NCBI GenBank assembly: GCA_041487075.1
Contig: JBGPMO010000046.1
Span: 1-5,243, forward strand
Direction of reading: 5' to 3'
Origin: JBGPMO01 sp041487075
GTDB taxonomy: Bacteria > Patescibacteriota > Minisyncoccia > UBA6257 > 1-14-0-10-40-38
DNA: 5,243 bases
Positions within the stretch are counted from its first letter, which is position 1; the number at the start of each line of letters is the position of its first letter. Made by a program: the position numbers and the translations under genes. Positions 3,663-5,243 of this stretch are shown one piece after another. The notes beneath the pieces are model-generated. The model was not told the origin of the DNA and did no database searches. It saw only the letters and a list, made by a program, of their open reading frames with translations.

Positions 3663-5243
3663 CTATGGAGTCAGCACTACATTTGTGGTGTTCGTCGGTG
3701 GCAACCCTGGAATCTGGAAGCCGTTGAAGAAGTCGTAGGTCCCAACACCCGAGGTTGTGGTCGCATTATCAGACCAGATGAAGTCATCGTGCGTCGCATC
3801 TGCGTCAACATTTGCGGCAGTGGTCGCAAAGGCATAGAGGCCTGCGCCAGAACCGCTGAAGTTGTCGAACGTAGATATCGAGGTCGTAGCGCTGTTGTTG
3901 TTCGTGCCAGCAAGCCACGAAGAGTCACCTTGGAGGTTGATTGATGCGGATGAAGACGTAGCACTCGTATTCGCAACCGTACCGATAAGCTCGAAGTACC
4001 GAGTGGAGCCGGCTGGAATCTGAAGCGCCTCAACAGTTCCTGCGGTTGTGGCATCAAACCGGACGCTGTAGAGAGCAGAGCCGTCGTTTGTCACACCGCC
4101 GGAGTCACCAACTGCACCAGAGTTCAAGAGTCCGCCGTTCGCGTATGCCGGTTGCGAAAATGCAGAGTCAGAGTAACCCCGAACCTGCAAGCTCGTGATG
4201 GCATAGCTCGTGGCACCCTGTGTTGAAGTTGAGATCGAGTACGTGAACTTGTAGAGTCCTACGCCGCCGGTTGATGGAGCTGTTACCGAGAACCGGTAGA
4301 GGGACATTGGCGCATTGATGAGTTTCGTTGACGGAAGCGCGATTGGCGACAAGATCGGAACATTCTTTACCAGACGGAAACCAGCTGAATCGGCCGGAGA
4401 ACCCGTTGAGTAAATAGTCGTTCCAGAGGAAACACCCACACCGCGGGTTGTCTTGCCAGTTGCGTCAGCCGCATTCGGATCAATTTCAACTCGTACCAAG
4501 TGACCTGGTTTCCCCGCCTGTGAATTGCCGATCATCGCTGTATCAACTTTCAAGGTTAGTACGAGATCACTATCCTGCGGAATAATCACATCAGGATACG
4601 CACCGTTCGAGAGTGTAGTTGTTGCGGTAACCGTCGAGAAGATTGACTCACCCACCTTAGTTGAACCATTCCAGATTGTCACTTTGGAGATATCTTGTAC
4701 CGTGCTTGACGCATGCGTTGTTGAAGCTGCACTCGCCATAAAGAGACCGATCTGAGTAAGTTTGATTGGTTCCGCGGTACCGGTCAGCCGGTATGCGCTT
4801 ATCGGAACATTGGTGGTATTCGCGGGCGCAAGCGCAAGCGAGGGGCTTGAAACGATATCAAGCGCAACTTGGACGGTTCCGCCACCAGTCAAGGTAATTG
4901 CCTGACCAGTTACGTCGGTATAGGTCTCCGTAATCGTGGAGCCAGAGACAACACCAGTCGGAATCATGTCCGAGGCCGCACCTGCAATCCCAATAGTCCA
5001 ATTGTACGTGGAAGCCGCTGTCGAGGTCGTTGCTGTGGTGTTGCACTTCAGAGCCAATGTTTTCACGGTGCCCTTTGGCATAGTCAAGCTCTGGTCAAAG
5101 GTGAATGTCAGCTTGTCAGCTGTTACATCGGCATTCGCACCGTTCACCACGTTCGAACCGGTGTTCAAGGCCGTTGCACCATCCCAAAGCCGACAACTCG
5201 TCAGATCATCGTTTGAATTCGCCTGGCCGAAGTTAAATTGAAC
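3663..5243 (-). CDS. Large secreted modular beta-rich surface protein, S-layer or adhesin-like (5' end outside window)
   Basis: The last 526 residues of a longer protein; the frame is open through the right edge and ends at TAG (3665-3663). The TTG at 5168 is an internal Leu codon, not a start. Composition is rich in Thr, Ser, Ala, Gly and Asn and poor in Lys, as in exported beta-sandwich proteins. At least three stretches share one pattern, a short strand with an aromatic or Gly followed 40-60 residues later by 'hydrophobic-P-x-G/D-S/T...L-x-L': CRLWDG...MPKGTVKTLALKC (17-67), VTIWNGSTKVG...IPQDSDLVLTLKVD (188-234) and LQVRGYSDS...IPAGSTRYFELIG (352-422). This suggests tandem Ig-like modules. 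The only two Cys (17 and 67) bracket the first module and could form a disulfide. The tail DFIWSDNATTTSGVGTYDFF...GLPPTNTT lacks an LPXTG motif or membrane helix, so anchoring is N-terminal or non-covalent. I recognise the style from CPR surface proteins but no named family. Confidence 0.75.
   Translation of the reverse strand, partial: VQFNFGQANSNDDLTSCRLWDGATALNTGSNVVNGANADVTADKLTFTFDQSLTMPKGTVKTLALKCNTTATTSTAASTYNWTIGIAGAASDMIPTGVVSGSTITETYTDVTGQAITLTGGGTVQVALDIVSSPSLALAPANTTNVPISAYRLTGTAEPIKLTQIGLFMASAASTTHASSTVQDISKVTIWNGSTKVGESIFSTVTATTTLSNGAYPDVIIPQDSDLVLTLKVDTAMIGNSQAGKPGHLVRVEIDPNAADATGKTTRGVGVSSGTTIYSTGSPADSAGFRLVKNVPILSPIALPSTKLINAPMSLYRFSVTAPSTGGVGLYKFTYSISTSTQGATSYAITSLQVRGYSDSAFSQPAYANGGLLNSGAVGDSGGVTNDGSALYSVRFDATTAGTVEALQIPAGSTRYFELIGTVANTSATSSSASINLQGDSSWLAGTNNNSATTSISTFDNFSGSGAGLYAFATTAANVDADATHDDFIWSDNATTTSGVGTYDFFNGFQIPGLPPTNTTNVVLTP

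Noticed and set aside
3633..3944. 103-codon plus-strand open frame, plus others at 4525-4755, 4869-5216 and 4936-5241
   Set aside because: All are antisense to the surface-protein gene. Its stop-poor Thr/Ser/Val codons create open antisense frames.
5166..5168. TTG as start codon of the surface protein
   Set aside because: The frame stays open with similar protein composition (including CRLWDG, which matches a later module) to the right edge, so the true start is outside the window.

Overview
The window looks like a piece of a Candidate Phyla Radiation (Patescibacteria, probably Parcubacteria-like) chromosome. This is an inference from gene style: family 4 glycosyltransferases with motifs such as TSRLVYKNG and ITKDDVGGAQKY, a Thr/Ser-rich surface protein with a DFIWSDN...DFFNGF...GLPPTNTT tail, no clear Shine-Dalgarno sequences, and very tight spacing. 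All four genes read with the standard code: no in-frame TGA, so the UGA-recoded CPR lineages are unlikely. No RNA gene, CRISPR array, transposase or replication origin was found.

Layout. Positions 1-1605 (minus) hold one uninterrupted reading frame that runs off the left edge. It is a complete GT4 glycosyltransferase fused in frame to the start of a second one. A 23-bp gap (1606-1628), which looks like a bidirectional promoter with overlapping -10 elements, separates it from a second GT4 gene on the plus strand (1629-2789). That gene converges on a membrane-anchored TPR protein (minus, start probably at 3528). Upstream of the TPR gene lie a perfect 15-bp-stem terminator (3571-3604) and a second hairpin (3622-3651). 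These form the 3' end of a large secreted, modular beta-rich protein (minus, 3663 to beyond 5243). The two divergent glycosyltransferases probably build a cell-surface or secreted glycan. The last gene probably encodes a surface-layer or adhesin-like protein. No direct link between them is visible beyond proximity.

The most unusual signal is a set of four different 7-bp tandem repeats, all inside the two glycosyltransferase genes: units TAACTGA, TTTGAGA, CCTACGC and AAATTGG. All are read through in frame and lie in loops just before core beta-strands. Three of the four repeat families are stop-free only in the orientation actually used. One array is interrupted by a 21-bp GC-rich palindrome whose removal restores a continuous four-unit heptamer array. 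This looks like a genome-level process (heptamer expansion plus palindrome insertion) tolerated or used inside glycosyltransferases. It may act as a contingency (phase-variation) mechanism or as a source of protein loops.
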